Assembly: GCA_029961685.1 (NCBI GenBank)
Contig: JARWKL010000005.1
Location: 18,256,164-18,320,163, forward strand
Source: Aristolochia californica
Taxonomy: Eukaryota; Streptophyta; Magnoliopsida; Piperales; Aristolochiaceae
Direction of reading: 5' to 3'
DNA: 64,000 nt
Every line of letters begins with the position of its first letter. Position 1 is the stretch's first letter. The notes beneath the pieces are model-generated. The model was not told the DNA's origin, did not search any database, and saw only the letters and a list, made by a program, of their open reading frames with translations. Made by a program: the position numbers and the translations under genes. Below, in pieces: positions 26,471 through 40,905 of this stretch.

Positions 26471-28490
26471 GTTTAAGAGATGAAGGGAAAGTGAAAAGTC
26501 AAGTTTTGAATTAAGAAAAAATTATACATCTATAATGGAAATTCACAATGCACAAATGTAGAGAGAGATAATTCCAAAAAGTTTCTATAATTTTTATGGA
26601 TTGAAAACTCTTTTTACTTTTTATATATCAGGTTCTGCAATCGTCGGGAAAAGGGGGAGGCGGGGGATTTTTAACTAAGTGTTGACCCCCAATCCATAAG
26701 TCATTCCTTACAAAAATTTAACCCCGTTACGCATGATAAATCGCTTTACAATCATCTATGTTCGTTAGGTCAGCCTTTTGTAAATGGGCAAAATAAAGGC
26801 TTGTTTGACTCGGGTAAATATCCCACCGTACGTTCACTTGAGAATTTAATGTTATTCTCTTTAAAAGGTTTGGATCCATAGGTGATTTACATCTTTAACA
26901 TGTTTCAAGCATGCATATCCATTTTTTAAAACATAAGTAGAAAAATCCAAGCTATTAGGGTTGAACTAGTGGAATTTCCCAAACTTAAATAACAAAACTT
27001 TTGTGTTCATTTGTGGTGTGTAATTAAATTTTTTTTACTTTCATTTGTTTATTGCATTAAATTCCCTTCATACATAAACTCTAAAATTTTCCTTTTGGTT
27101 TCATCAATTTCCCTTTTCTCTCTTTTTTTTTTGGTTAGAAAATGAAAGGAAAGTGAAAACTCTAATTTTGATTTAAGAAAAAAGTTTAGATCTAAAATGG
27201 AAATGCACAATGCACAAATGTAGAGAGTGATAATTCCAAAAAGTGTCAGTAATTTTTAAGGATTGTAAACTCTTTTTAGTTTTTATATATCAGATTCTGC
27301 AATCATCAGGAATACGAGGAAGTGAGGGATTTTTAACTGAGTGTTGACTCCCAATCGATAAGTCATTCCTTACAAAAATGTAACTCCGTTACACATGATA
27401 AATAACTTTACAATCATCTATGATTGTTATGTCAGCTTTTTGAAAATGGGCAAAATAATGGCTTGTTTGACTCGGGTAAATATCCCATTGTACGTTCACT
27501 TGAGAATTTAATATTATTCTCTTTAAAAGGTTTGGATCCATAGGTCATTTGTGTCATTAACATGTTTCAAGCATGCATATCCATTTTTTAAATTATGTGT
27601 AGAGAAGTCTCTTTCTTATAAAATTTCGAGCTATTAAGGTTGAACTAGTGGAATTTCCCAAACTTGGATAACACAAAATTTTGTGTTCATTTGTGGTGTA
27701 TGAATAAATTTTCTTTACTTACATTTGTTTATTTCTTTAAATTCTTTCCATACATAAACTCTAACATTTTCATTTTGTTGTGAACTATTTGCCTTTTATT
27801 TCTTTTTTTTGTTTACCAGGTGAAGGGAAAGTGAAAACTCAAGTTTTGATTTAAGAAATAAGTATACATCTAAAATGGAAATACACAATGCACAAAATTA
27901 GAGAGAGATAATTTCAAAAAGTGTCTATAATTTTTAGGGATTGTAAACTCATTTTAGTTTCTATATATCAGGTTCTGCAATCGTCAAGAAAAGAGGGAGG
28001 CGGGGGATTTTAACTGAGAGTTGACTCCCAATCACTATGTCATTCCTTACAAAAATATAGCCCGTTACGCATGATAAATCACTTTACAATCATCTATGAT
28101 CATTAGGTCAGCTTTTTGTAAATGGGCAAAATAATGGCTTGTTTGATTCGGGTAAATATCCTACCGCACGTTCACTTGAGAGTTTAATGTTATTCTCTTT
28201 AAAAGGTTTGGATCCATAGGTCATTTGCATCTTTAACATCTTTCAAGCATGCATGTCCATTTTTTAAAACACGTGTAGAAAAATCTCTTTCTTATAAAAT
28301 TCCGTGCTATTAGGCTTGAGCTAGTGGAATTTCCAAAACTTGGATAACAAACTTTTGTGGTCATTTGTGGTGTGTGAAGAAATTTTATTTATTTACATTT
28401 TTTTATTGCTATAAATTATTTCCAAACATAAACTCAAAAATTTTGATTTTGTTGTGAACTATTTGCCTTTTATCTCTTTTTTTTTTTGGT
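26470..28490 (+). repeat. D triplet, copy 3
   Basis: D1 has AACATAAGTAG near 26,931, and about 16 bp is missing after it (AAAAATCCAAGC). D2 is preceded by GGTTTCATCAATTTCCC at 27,097 and has GTAACTCC near 27,387. D3 has CACAAAATTAG near 27,892 and GAGAGTTGACTCCC near 28,015. It lies 9,374 bp after copy 1 by the GGTTTCAT marker. Confidence 0.7.
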
Positions 28491-30510
28491 TCAAGAGATG
28501 AAGGGAAAGTGAAAACTCATGTTTTGAATTAAGAGAACAGTATACAACTATATTGGAAATTCACAAAGCACAAATGTAGAGAGAGATAATTTCAAAAAGT
28601 GTTTGTAAATTTTAGGGATTGTAAACTGTTTTCTGTTCTTATATATCAAGTTCTACAATCGTCGGGAAAAGGGGGAGGCTTCGGATTTTTAACTAAGTTT
28701 TGAATGCCAATCAATAAGTCATTCCTTACAAAAATATAGGCCATTGTGAATGATAAATCACTTGACAATCATCTATGATAGTTAGGTTAGCTTTTTGTAA
28801 ATGGGCAAAATACTGGCTCGTTTGACTCAGGTATATTTCCCACCGCACGTTCACTTGAGAATTTAATATTATTCTCTTTAAAAGGTTTGGATCCATAGGT
28901 CGTTTGCATCTTTAACATGCTTCAAGCATGCATATCCATTTTTTAAAACATGTGCAGAAAAATCTCTTTCTTATAAAATTCCGAGTTATTATGGTTGAGC
29001 GAGTGGAATTTCCCAAACTTGGATAACAAACTTTTGTGTTCATTTGAGGTGTGTGAATAAATTTTCTTTATTTACATTTGTTTATTGCTTTAAATTATTT
29101 CAATACATAAACTCTAAAATTTTAATTTTGTTGTGAACTATTTGGCTTTTATCTCATTTTTTTTTGTTTACCAGATGAAGGGAAATTTAAAAGTCAAGTT
29201 TTGATTTAAGAAAAAAGTATACATCTATAATGGAAATTCACAATGCACAAATGTAGAGAGAGATAATTCCAAAAAGTGTTTGTACATTTTAGGGATTGTA
29301 AACTGTTTTCAGTTTTTATATATCAAGTTCTACAATCGTCAGGAGAAGGGGGATGCTTGGGATTTTTAACTGAGTGTTGAATGCCAATCCATAAGTCATT
29401 CCTCACAAAAATATAGCCCGTTACGCATGATAAATCATTTTACATCATCTATGATCGTTAGATCAACTTTTTGTAAATGGGCAAACTAATGGCTTGTTTG
29501 ACTCGGGTAAATTTCCCACAGCAAGTTCACTTGACAATTGAATGTTATTCTCTTTAAAAGGTTTGGATCCATAGGTCATTTGCTTCTTTAACATGTTTTA
29601 AGTATGCATATCCATTTTTTAAAACAGGTGTAAAAAAATCTCTTTCTTATAAAGTTCTGAACTATTAGGGTTGAGCTAGTAGAATTTCCCATACTTGGAT
29701 ATCAAACTTTTGTTGTCATTTGTGGTGTGTGAATAAATTTTCTTTATTTACATTTTTTTATTTCTTTAAATTATTTCGATACATAAACTCTAAAATTTTC
29801 ATTTTTTTGTGAACTATTTTCCTTTATCTCTCTTTTTTTTACAAGATGAAGGGGAAGTGAAAACTCAAGTTTTGATTTCAGAAAAAGTATACATCTAAAA
29901 TGGAATTGCACAATGCAAAAATTTAGAGAGATAATTCCAAAAAGTGTCTGTAATTTTTAGGGATTGTAAACTATTTTCAGTTTATATATATCAGGTTCTA
30001 CAATCGTCGGGAAAAGTGAGAGGCTGGGGATTTTTAACAGAGTGTTGAATGCCAATCAATGAGTCATTCCTTACAAAAATATAGGCCGTTACGTATGATA
30101 AATCACTTTACAATCATCTATGATTGTTAGGTTAACTTTTTTTAAATGGGCAAAATAATGGCTAGTTTAACTCAGGTAAATATCCCACAGTACGTTCACT
30201 TGAGAGCTTAATATTATTCGCCTTAAAAGGTTTGGATCCATAGGTCATTTGCTGATTTAACATGTTTCAAGCATGCATATCCATTTTTTAAAACATGTGT
30301 AGAAAAATCTCTTGGTTACAAAATTCCAAGCTATTAGGGTTGAAGTAGTGGAATTTCCGAAACTTGGATAACAAAACTTTTGAGTTCATTTGTAGTGTGT
30401 GAATAAATTTTCTTTACTTACATTTGTTTATTGCTTTAAATACTTTCCATACAAAAACTCCAAACTTTTCATTTTGTTGTGATCGATTTGCCTTTTAACT
30501 CCTTTATTTA
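28490..30510 (+). repeat. Run of three M monomers
   Basis: GAATGCC near 28,703, 29,379 and 30,046. The last unit ends in CAAAAACTCC near 30,465 and GATCGATTTGCC, matching the end of the M run before D triplet copy 1 near 17,030. Confidence 0.7.
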
Positions 30511-32480
30511 CGAGATGAAGGGGAAGTGAAAACTCTAGTTTTGATTGAAGAAAAAAGAATACATCTAAAATGGAAGTGCACAATGCACAAATGTAGACAG
30601 AGATAATTCCAAAAAGTATCAGTAATTTTTAGGGATTGTAAACTCTTTCTAGTTTTTATGGATCAAGTTCTACAATCGTCGGGAAAAGGGAGAGACGGGG
30701 GATTTTTAACTTAGTGTTGACTCCCAATCCATAAGTAATTCTTTACAAAAATATAGCCCGTTACGCATGATAAATCATTTTACAATCATCCATGATCGTT
30801 AGGTCAGCTTTTTATAAATGGGTAAAATAATGGCTAGTTTGACTCAGGTAAATATCCCACCGCATGTTCACTTGAGAATTTAATGTTATTCTCTTTAAGA
30901 GGTTTGGATCCATCGGTCATTTGCATCTTTAACATGTTTCTAGCATGCATATCTATTTTTTAAAACAGAAGTAGAAAAATCTCTTTCTTATAAAATTCTA
31001 AGCTATTAGGGTTGAACTAGTGGAATTTCCCAAACTTGGATAACAAAACTTTGTGGTCATTTGTGGTGTGTGAATAAATTTTCATTTTGGTTTCATCTAT
31101 TTCCCTTTTATCTCTTATTTTTTGTTTACGAAATGAAGGGAAAGTGAAACTCTAGTTTTGATTTTAGAAAAAAGTTTACATTTCAAATCAAAATGAACAA
31201 TCCACAAATGTAGAGAGAGATAATTCAAAAAAGTGTCTGTAATTTTTAAGGATTGTCAACTCTTTTTACTTTTTATATATCAGGTTCTGCAATCGTCGAT
31301 AAAATGGGGAGGCGGGGGATTTCTAACTGAGTGTTGACTCCCAATCCATAAGTCATTCCTTAAAGAAATGTAACCCCGTTACGCATGATAAATCACTTTA
31401 CAATCATCTATGATCGTTAGGTCAGCTTTTTGTAAATGGGCAAAATAATGGCATGTTTGACTCGGGTAAATATCTCACCGTTCATTCACTTGAGAATTTA
31501 ATGTTATTCTCTTTAAAAGGTTTAGGTCAATAGGTCATTTGTATCTTTAACATGTTTCAAGCATGCATATCAAATTTTTAAAACATGTGTAGAAAAATCT
31601 CTTTTTATAAAATTCCGAGCTATTAGGGTTGAACTAGTGGAATTTCCCCAACCTGGATAACAAAACTTTTGTGTTCATTTGTGGTGTATCAATAAATTTT
31701 CTTTACTTACATTTGTTTGTTGCTTTAAATTCTTTGCATACAAAAACTCTAAAATTTTCATTTTATTGTGATCTAGTTGCCATTTTTCTCTTTTTTTGTT
31801 TACGAGATGAAGGGAAAGTGAAAACGCAAGTTTTGATTTAAGAAAAAAGTATAGATCTAAAATGGAAATGCACAATGCACAAAAGTAGAAAGAGATAATT
31901 CCAAAAAGTGTATGTAATTTTTAGTGATTGTAAACTCTTTTTAGTTTCTACATATCCGGTTCTGCAATCGTCGGGAAATGGGGGAGGCGGGGATTTTTAA
32001 CTGAGAGTTAACACCCAATCCATAAGTCATTCCTTAAAAAAATATATCCCCTTACGCATGATAAATCACTTTATAATCATCTATGATCGTTAAGTCAGCT
32101 TTTTGTAAATGGGCAATATAATGACTTGTTTGACACAGGTAAATATCCCACCCCACGTTCAGTTGAGAAATAAATGTTATTCTCTTTAAAAGGTTTGGAA
32201 CTATAGGTCATTTGCATCTTTAACATGTTTCAAGCATGCATATCCATTTTTTAAAACATGTGTATAAAAATCCCTTTCTTATAAAATTCCGAGTTATTAG
32301 GGTTGAGCTAGTGGAATTTCCCAAACTTGGATAACAAAGTTTTGTGGTCATTTGTGGTGTGTGAATAAATTTTCTTTATTTAAATTTGTTTATTGCTTTA
32401 AATTATTTCCATACATAAACTCTAAAATTTTGATTTTGTTGTGAACTATTTGCCTTTTATCTCTTTTTTTTTTTTTGTTT
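30510..32480 (+). repeat. D triplet, copy 4
   Basis: D1 has GTATCAGTAA, TATGGATCAAG and AACAGAAGTAG, plus TTTAAGAGGTTTGG as in copy 1. D2 is preceded by GGTTTCATCTATTTCCC at 31,089 and has GTAACCCC near 31,370. D3 has CAAAAGTAG near 31,880. It lies 3,992 bp after copy 3 and 9,382 bp after copy 2. Confidence 0.7.
31065..31100 (+). other. Deletion scar, ~57 bp, at AATTTTC microhomology
   Basis: GTGTGAATAAATTTTC joins directly to ATTTTGGTTTCATC. AATTTTC occurs at both expected edges (AATAAATTTTCTTT and CTAAAATTTTCATT), so one copy and the intervening TTACATTTG to AACTCTAA part are lost. The spacing is 618 bp. Confidence 0.85.
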
Positions 32481-35400
32481 AAGAGATGAAGGGAAAGTGA
32501 AAACTCATGTTTTGAATTAAGAAAAAAATATACATCTATAATGGAAATTCACAATGCACAAATGTGAGCGAGATAATTCCAAAAAGTGTCTATAATTTTT
32601 AGGGATTATAAACTGTTTTCAGTTCTTATATATCAGGTTCTGCAATCATCAGGAAAAGGGGCAAGCTGGGGATTTTTAACTGAGTGTTGAATGCCAATCC
32701 ATAAGTCATTACTTACAAAAATATAGCCCGTTATGCATGATAAATCACTTTACAATCATCTATTATCGTTAGGTCAACTTTTTTTAAATGGGTAAAATAA
32801 TGGCTTCTTTGACTCAGGTAAATATCCAGCCGCACGTTTACTTGAGAAATAAATGTTATTCTCTTTAAAAGGTTTGGATCTATAGGTCATTTGAATCTTT
32901 AACATGTTTCAAGCATGCATATGCATTTTTTAAAACATGTGTTGAAAAATCTCTTCCTTATAAAATTCTGAGCTATTGGGGTTGAGCTAGTGCAATTTCC
33001 CAAACATGGATCACAAACTTTTGTGGTCATTTGTGGTGTGTGAATAAATTTTCTTTATTTACATTTGTTTATTGCTTTAAATTATTTCCGTACATAAACT
33101 CTAAAATTTTGATTTTGTTGTGAACTATTTGCCTTTTATCTCTTTTTTTTTTAAGAGATGAATGGAAAGTGAAAACTCAAGTTTTGAATTAAGAAAAAAG
33201 TATACATCTATACTGGAAATTCACAATGGAGAGAGATAATTCCAAAAAGTGTCTGTAATTTTTAGGGATTGTAAATTGTTTTCCGTTTTTATATATCAGT
33301 TTCTGCAATCATCGGGAAAAGGGGGAGGCTCGGTATTTTTAACTGAGTGTTGAGTGCCAATCCATTAGTCATTCCTTACAAAAATATAGCCCATCACAGT
33401 GATCAATCAATTTACATCATCTATGATCGTTAGATCACCTTTTTGTAAATGGGCAAAAAAATGGCTTGTTTGACTCGGGTAAATGTCCCACCGCACGTTC
33501 AGTAGAGAATTTAATGTTATTCTCTTTAAAAGGTTTGGATCCATAGGTCATTTGCATCTCTAACATGTTTCAAACATGCATATCCATTTTTTAAAACATG
33601 TGTAGGAAAATCTTTTTTTTATAAAATTCCAAGCTATTATGGTTGAGCTAGTGGAATTTCCCAAACTTGGATAACAAACTTTTGTGTTCATTTGAGGTGT
33701 GTGAATAAATTTTATTTATTTATATTTTTTTATTTCTTTAAATTATTTCTATACATAAACTCTAAAATTTTAATTTTGTTGTGAACTATTTGCCTTTTAT
33801 CTCTTTTTTTTTTTACGAGATGGAAGGAAAGTGAAAGCTCAAGTTTTGATTTAAGAAAAAAGTATACATCTATAATGGAAATTCACATTGCACAAATTTA
33901 GAGAGTGATAATTCCAAAAAGTGTCTGTAATTTTTAGGGATTGTAAACTATTTTCAGTTTTTATATATCAGGTTCTGCAATCGTCGAGAAAAGGGGGAGG
34001 CACAGGATTTTTAACTGAGTGTTGAATACCAATCCATAAATCATTTCTTACAAAAATATAGCCCGTTACGCGTGATAAATCTCTTTACAATCATCTATGA
34101 TCGTTAGATCAATTTTTTTTAAATGGGCAAAATAAAGGATTGTGTTACTCGGGTAAATATCCAACCGCATGCTCACTTGAGAATTTAATGTTATTATCTT
34201 TAAAAGGTTTTGATCCATAGGCCATTTTCATTTTTAACATGTTTCAAGCATGAATATCCATTTTTTAAAACATGTGTAGAAAAATCTCTTTCTTATTAAA
34301 TTCCGAGCTATTAAGGTTGAGCTAGTGGAATTTCCCAAACTTGGTTAACAAACTTTTCTAGTCACTTTTGGGGTGTGAATAAATTTTTTTATTTATATTT
34401 GTTTATTGCTTTAAATTATTTCCATACATAAACTCTAAAATTTTGATTTTGTGGTGAACTATTTGCCTTTTATCTCTTTTTTTTTTCAGAGATGAAGGGA
34501 AAGCGAAAACTCAAGTTATGAATTAAGAAAAAAGTATACATCTATAAAGGAATTTCAAAATGCACAAATGTAGAGAGAGATAATTTCAAAAAATGTCTGT
34601 AATTTTTTGGGATTGTAAACTGTTTTCAGTTCTTATATATCAGGTTCTGCAATTTTCGGGAAAAAGGGGAGGCTGGGGATTTTTAACTGAGTGTTGAATG
34701 CCAATACAAAAATCATTCCTTACAAAAATATGGTCTGTTACGCATGATAAATCACTTTACAATCATCTATGATAGTTAGGTCTGGTTTTTGTAAATGGGA
34801 AAAATAATGGCTTGTTTGACTCAGGTAAATATCCCACTGTACGTTCACTTGAGAATTTACTATTATTTCCTTTAAATGGTTTGGATCCATAGGTCATTTG
34901 CGTCTTTAATATGTTTCAAGCATGCATATCCATTTTTTAAAACATGTGTAGAAAAATCTCTTTCCAATAAATTTATGAGCTATTAGGGTTGAACTAGTGG
35001 AATTTCCCAAACTTGGATAACTAAACTTTTGTGTTCATTTGTGGTGTGTGAATAAATTTTCTTTACTTACATTTTTTTATTGCTTTAGATTCTTTCCATA
35101 CAAAAACTCTAAAATTTTCATTTTGTTGTGATCTATTTGCCTTTTAACTCTATTTTTTGTTTATGAGATAAAGGGAAAGTGAAAAATCTACTTTTGATTT
35201 AAGAAAAAATTATACATCTAAAATGGAAATGCACAATGCACAAATGTGGAGAGATGTAATTCCAAAAAGTGTCTGTAATTTTTAGGGATTATAAACTCTT
35301 TTTAGTTTTTAGATATCAGGTTTTGCAATCGTCGGGAAAAGGGGGGAGGCTGTGGATTTTTAACTTAGTGTAGAAAGTCAATCGTTTAATCATTCCTTAC

Positions 35401-37195
35401 AAAAATATTGCCCGTTATGCAAGTTAAATCACTTTACAATCATCTATGATCGTAAGGTCAACTTTTTTTAAATGGGAAAAATAATGGCTTGTTTGACTCG
35501 GGTAAATATCCCACCGCACATTCACTTGAGAATTTAATGTTATTCTCTTTAAAAGGTTTGGATCCGTAGGTCTTTGGCATCTTTAACATGTTTCAAGCAT
35601 GCATATTCATTTTTTAAAAGATATTCAGAAAAATCTCTTTCTTATAAAATTCCGAGCTATTAGGGTTGAGCTAGTGGAATTTCCCAAACTTGAATAACAA
35701 AACTTTTGTGTTCATTTGTGGTGTGTGAATAAACTTTCTTTACTTACATTTTTGAATTGCTTTAAATTCTTTGCATACATAAAATCTAAAATTTTTATTT
35801 TGTTGTGAACTATTTTCCTTTTATCTCTTTGTTTTAGTTTACGAGTGAAGGGAAAGTGAAAACTCAAGTTTTGAATTCAGAAAAAAGTATACATATTTAA
35901 TGAAAATTCACAATGCAAAAATGTAGAGAGAGATAATTCCAAAAGGTTTATGTAATTTTTAAGGATTGTAAACTATTTTCAGTTGTTATATATCAGGTTC
36001 TGTAATCGTCGGGCAAAGGGGGAGGCTTGGGATTGTTAACTGAGTGTTGAATGCCAATCCATAAGTCATTCCATAGAAAAATATAGCCCAATATGTATAA
36101 TAAATCCATTTACAATCATCTATGATCGCTAGGTTAGCTTTTTGTAAATGGGCAAAATAATCTCCAGTTTGATTCAAGTATATATCCCACCGCACATTCA
36201 CTTGAGAATTTAATATTATTTCATTTAAAAGGTTTGGATCCATAGGTCATTTGCATATTTAACATTTTTGAAGCATTCATGTCTATTTTTTAAAACATGT
36301 GTAGAAAAATCTCTTTTTTATAAAATTCCAAGCTATTAGGGTTGAACTTGTGGAATTTCCAAAACTTGGACAACAAAATTTTGTGTTCATTTGAGGTGTG
36401 TGAATAAATTTTATTTATTTACATTTGTTTATTGCTTTAAATTATTTTTATACATAAACTCTAAAATTTTAATTTTGTTGTGAACTATTTGCCTTTTATC
36501 TCGTTTTTTTTTGTTTACCAGATGAAGGGAAAGTGAAAAATCTAGTTTTGATTTAAGAAAAAAGTATACATCTATAATGGAAATTCACAATGCACAAATG
36601 CAGAGAGAGATAATTCCAAAAAGTGTCTGTAATTTTTAGGGATTGTAAACTGTTTTTAGTTTTTATATATCAGGTTCTGCAATCGTCGGGTAAAGGGGGA
36701 GGCTCGGGATTCTTAACTGAGTTTTGAATGGCAATCCATAAGTCATTCCTTACAAAAATATAACCCATTACGCATGATAAATTACTTTACAATCATCAAT
36801 GTTCGTTAGATCTACCTTTTGTGAATGGGCAAAATAATGGCTAGTTTGACTCGGGTAACTATCCCACCGCACATTCACTTGAGAATTTAATGTTGGTCTC
36901 TTTAAAAGGTTTAGATCCATTGGTCATTTGCATCTTTAACATGTTTGAAGCATGCATATCAATTTTTTAAAAAATTTGTAGAAAAATCTCTTTCTTATAA
37001 AATTTCGAGCAATTAGGGTTGAGCTAGTGCAATTTCCCAAAGTTAGATAACAAACTTTTTTGGTCATTTGTGGTGTGTGCATAAATTTTCTTTATTAACA
37101 TTTTTTAATTGCTTTAAAATCTTTCCATACATAAACTCTAAAATTTTCATTTTGTTGTGATCAATTTGCCTTTTATCTCTTTTTTTTTTTTACGA
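32480..37195 (+). repeat. Run of seven M or M-like monomers
   Basis: The diagnostic site reads GAATGCC, GAGTGCC, GAATACC, GAATGCC, GAAAGTC, GAATGCC and GAATGGC from about 32,686 to 36,726. The unit around 35,150 has TTTTAACTCTATTTTTTG and GAGATAAAGGG, as does the unit near 14,420. This suggests a longer-range copy of that boundary. Confidence 0.65.
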
Positions 37196-40100
37196 GATGA
37201 AGGGAAAGTGAAAAATAAAGTTTTGAATTAAGAAAAAAGTATACGTCTAAAATGGAAATGCACAATGAAAAAATGTAGAGAGAGATAATTTCAAAAAGTG
37301 TTTGTAATTTTTAGGGATTGTAAACTGATTTTACTTTTTATATATCAAGTTCAACAATCGTTGGGAAAAGGGGAGGGTGGGGATTTTTAATAGAGTGTTG
37401 ACTCCCAATCCATATGTAATTCTTTACAAAAATATAGCCCGTTCTGCATGATAAATCACTTTACAATCATCTATGATCGATAGGTCAGATTTTTGTAAAT
37501 GGGCAAAATAATGGCTTGTTTGACTCGGGTAAATATCCCACCGCACATTCACTTGAGAATTTATTGTTATTCTCTTTAAAAGGTTTGGATCCATAGGTCA
37601 TTTGCATCTTTAAAATTCTTCACTCATGCATAAACAATTTTTAAAACATGTGTAGAAAAATCTCTTTCTTATAAAATTCCGAGCTATTAGGGTTGAACTA
37701 ATGGAATTTCACAAACTTGGATAACAAAACTTTTGTGTTCATTTGAGGAGTGTGAATAAATTTTCTTTCCTTACATTCGTTTATTGCTTTAAATTATTTC
37801 CATACATAAACCCTAAAATTTCATTTTGTAGTAATCTTTTTGTCTTTTATCTCTTTTTGTTGTTTCCGAGATGAAGGGAAAGCGAAAACTCAAGTTCTGA
37901 TTTAAGAAAAAAGTACACATCTAAAATTGAAATGCACAATTCAAAAATGTAGAGAGAGATAATTCCAAAAAGTGACTATAATTTGTAGGGATTGTAAACA
38001 CTTTTTAGTTTTTATATTTCAGGTTCTGCAATCATCACGAAAAGGGGGAGGTGGGCGATTTTTAACTGAGTGTTGACTCCCAATCCATAAGTTATTCCTT
38101 ACAGAAATATAGCCTGTTACACATGATAAATCACTTTACAATCATCTATGATCGTTAGGTTAGTGTCTGTAAATGTGCTAAATAATTACTTGTTTGACTC
38201 GGGTAAATATCCCACCGCACATTCACTTGAGAATTTAAAGTTATTCTCTTTAAAAGGTTTATATCCGTAGGTCATTAGCATCTTTAACATGTTTCAAACA
38301 TGCATATCCATTTTTTAAACATGTGTAGAAAAATCTGTTTCTTATAAAATTCCGAGCTATTAGGGTTGAGCAAGTGGAATTTCCCAAACTTGGATAACAA
38401 AACTTTTGTGTTCATTTGTGGTGTGTGTATATATTTTCTTTAATTAAATTTGTTTATTGCTTTAAATTCTTTCCATACATTAACTCTAAAATTCTCATTT
38501 TGTTGTGATCTATTTGCCTTTAATCTCTTTTTTTGTTCACGAGATGAAGGGAAAGTGAAAACTTAAGTTTTTTATTTAAGAAAAAAGTATACATCTAAAA
38601 TGGAAATGCACAATGCACAAATGTAGAGAGAGATAATTCATAAAAGTGTCTATAATTTTTGGGGATTATAAACTCTTTTTAGTTTTATATATTAGGTTCT
38701 GCAATTGTCGGGAAATGGGGGAGGCGGGGATTTTCAACAGAGTGTTGACTCCCAATCCATATGTCATTCCTTACAAAAATATAGCCTGTTACGCGTGATA
38801 AATCACTTTACAATCATCTATGATCGTTTGGTCAGATTTTTGTAACTGGGCAAAATAATGGCTTATTTTACTCGGGTAAATATCCCACCGCACGTTCTCT
38901 TGAGAATTTAATGTCATTCTCATTAAAAGGTTTGGATCCATAGGTCATTTGCATCTTTAACATGTTTCAAGCATGGATATCCATTTTTTAAAACCTATGT
39001 AGAAAAATCTATTTCTTTAAAATTCTGAGCTATTACGATTGAACTAGTGGAATTTCCCAAACTTGGATAACAAAACTTTTATGTTCGTTTGTGGTGTGTG
39101 AATAAATTTTCTTTGCTTAGATTTGTTTATTGCTTTAAATTCTTTCCATACATAAACTCTAAAATTTTCATTTTGTTGTGATCTGTTTGCGTTTTATCAC
39201 TTTTTTTTTGTTTACGAGATGAAGGGAAACTGAAAAATCTAGTCTTGATTTAAGAAAAAAGTATACATCTAAAATGGCAATGCACAATGCACAAATGTAG
39301 AGAGAGATAATTCCAAAAAGAGTCTTGAATTTTTAGGGATTTTAAAATCTTTTTTGTTTTTATATATCACGTTCTGGAATCGTCGGGAAAAGGGGGAGGC
39401 GGCGATTATTTTAAAAGTGTTGACTCCCAATACATAAGTCATTCATTACAAAAATATAGCCCGTTACACATGATAAATCACTTTACAATCATCTATGGAC
39501 GTTAGGACAATGTTTTGTAAATGGGCAAAATAATGGTTTGTTTGACTCGGGTAAATATCCCACCGCATGTACACTTGAGAATTTAATGTAATTCCCTTTA
39601 AAAGATTTGGATCCTTAGGTCATTTGTATCTTTACCAAGTTTCAAGCATGCATATCCATTTTTAAAACATGAGGAGAAAAATCTCTTTCTTATAAAATTC
39701 CCAGCTATTAGGGTTAAACTAATTGAATTTCCCAAACTTGGATAGCAAAAATTTTAATTTCATTTGTGGTGTGTGAATAAATTTTATTTACTTACATTTC
39801 TTTATTGTTTTAAATTCTATCCATACATAAACTCTAAAAATTTAATTTTGTTGTGATCTATTTGCCTTTTATGTCTTTTTTTTTGTTTACGAGATGAAGG
39901 GAAAGTGAAAACTCAAGTTTTGATTTAAGAAAAAAGTATACATCTAAAATGGAAATGCACAATGCACATATGTAAAGATAAATAATTCAAAAAAGTGTCT
40001 AAAATGTTTGGGATTGTAAACACTTTTTATTGTTTATATATCAGGTTCAACAATCGTCGAGAAAAGCAAGAGGCGGGGGATTTTTAACAGAGTGTTGACT

Positions 40101-40874
40101 CCCAATGCATAAGTAATTCCTTATAAAAATATAGCACGTTACACGTGATAAATCACTTTACAATCATCTGTGATCATTGGGTCAGCTTTTTGTTAATGGG
40201 CAAAATAATGGCTTGTTTGACTCGGGTAAATATCCCACCGCATGTTCACTAGAAAATTTAATGTTATTCTCTTTAAAAGGTTTTGATCCATAGGTCATTT
40301 GAATCTTTAAAATGTTTCAAGCATGCATATACATTTTTTAAAACATGTGTAAAAAAATCTCTTTCTTATAAAATTCCGAGCTATTAGGGTTGAAGAAGTG
40401 GAATTTCACAAACTTGGATAACAAAACTTTTGTGTTCATTTGTGGTGTGTGAATAAATTTTCATTACTTACATTTGTTTTTTTCTTTTAATATTTTGCAT
40501 ACATAAACTTTAAAATTTTCATTTTTTTTTTATTGTTTGCCTTTTATCTCTTTTTTTTTTGTTTGTTTATGAGATGAAGGGAAAGCTAAAACTCAAATTT
40601 TAATGTAAGAAAAAAGTATACATCTAAAATTGATATGCACAATGCACAAATTTAGAGAGAGATAATTCCAAAAAGTGTATGTAATTTTTAGGTATTGTAA
40701 ACTCTTTTTAGTTTTTATATATCAGGTTCTGCAATCGTCGGGAAAGGGGGGAAGGGTATTTTTAACTGAGAGTTAAGTCCCAATCCTTAAGTCATTCCTT
40801 GCAAAAATACTATCAGTTACGCATAATAAATCACTTTACAATCATCTATGATCGTTAGGTCAGCTTTTTGTTAT

Positions 40875-40905
40875 TGGGAAAAATAATGGATTATTCTCTT
40901 TAAAA
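40875..40905 (+). other. Deletion scar, ~52 bp
   Basis: AAAAATAATG joins GATTATTCTC near 40,889. The TGACTCGGGTAAATATCCC to GAATTTAATG part is missing. AATG lies at both edges. The spacing is 627 bp. Confidence 0.85.

Larger units (their letters stand above)
13250..37195 (+). repeat. Mosaic sub-array of D and M monomers with irregular higher-order structure
   Basis: Two subfamilies interleave. D units read GTTGACTCCC, AAAACTTTTGTGTTC, GGTTGAACTAG and TCTAAAATGGAAATGCAC. M units read GTTGAATGCC, AACAAACTTTTGTGGTC, GGTTGAGCTAG, GAACTATTTGCC and TCTATAATGGAAATTCAC, though some are mosaics. By the GACTCCC/GAATGCC site the order from 17.1 kb is 3 D, 3 M, 3 D, 5 M, 3 D, 3 M, 3 D, 7 M. The four D triplets share private variants, so they are copies of one triplet. 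Confidence 0.75.
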
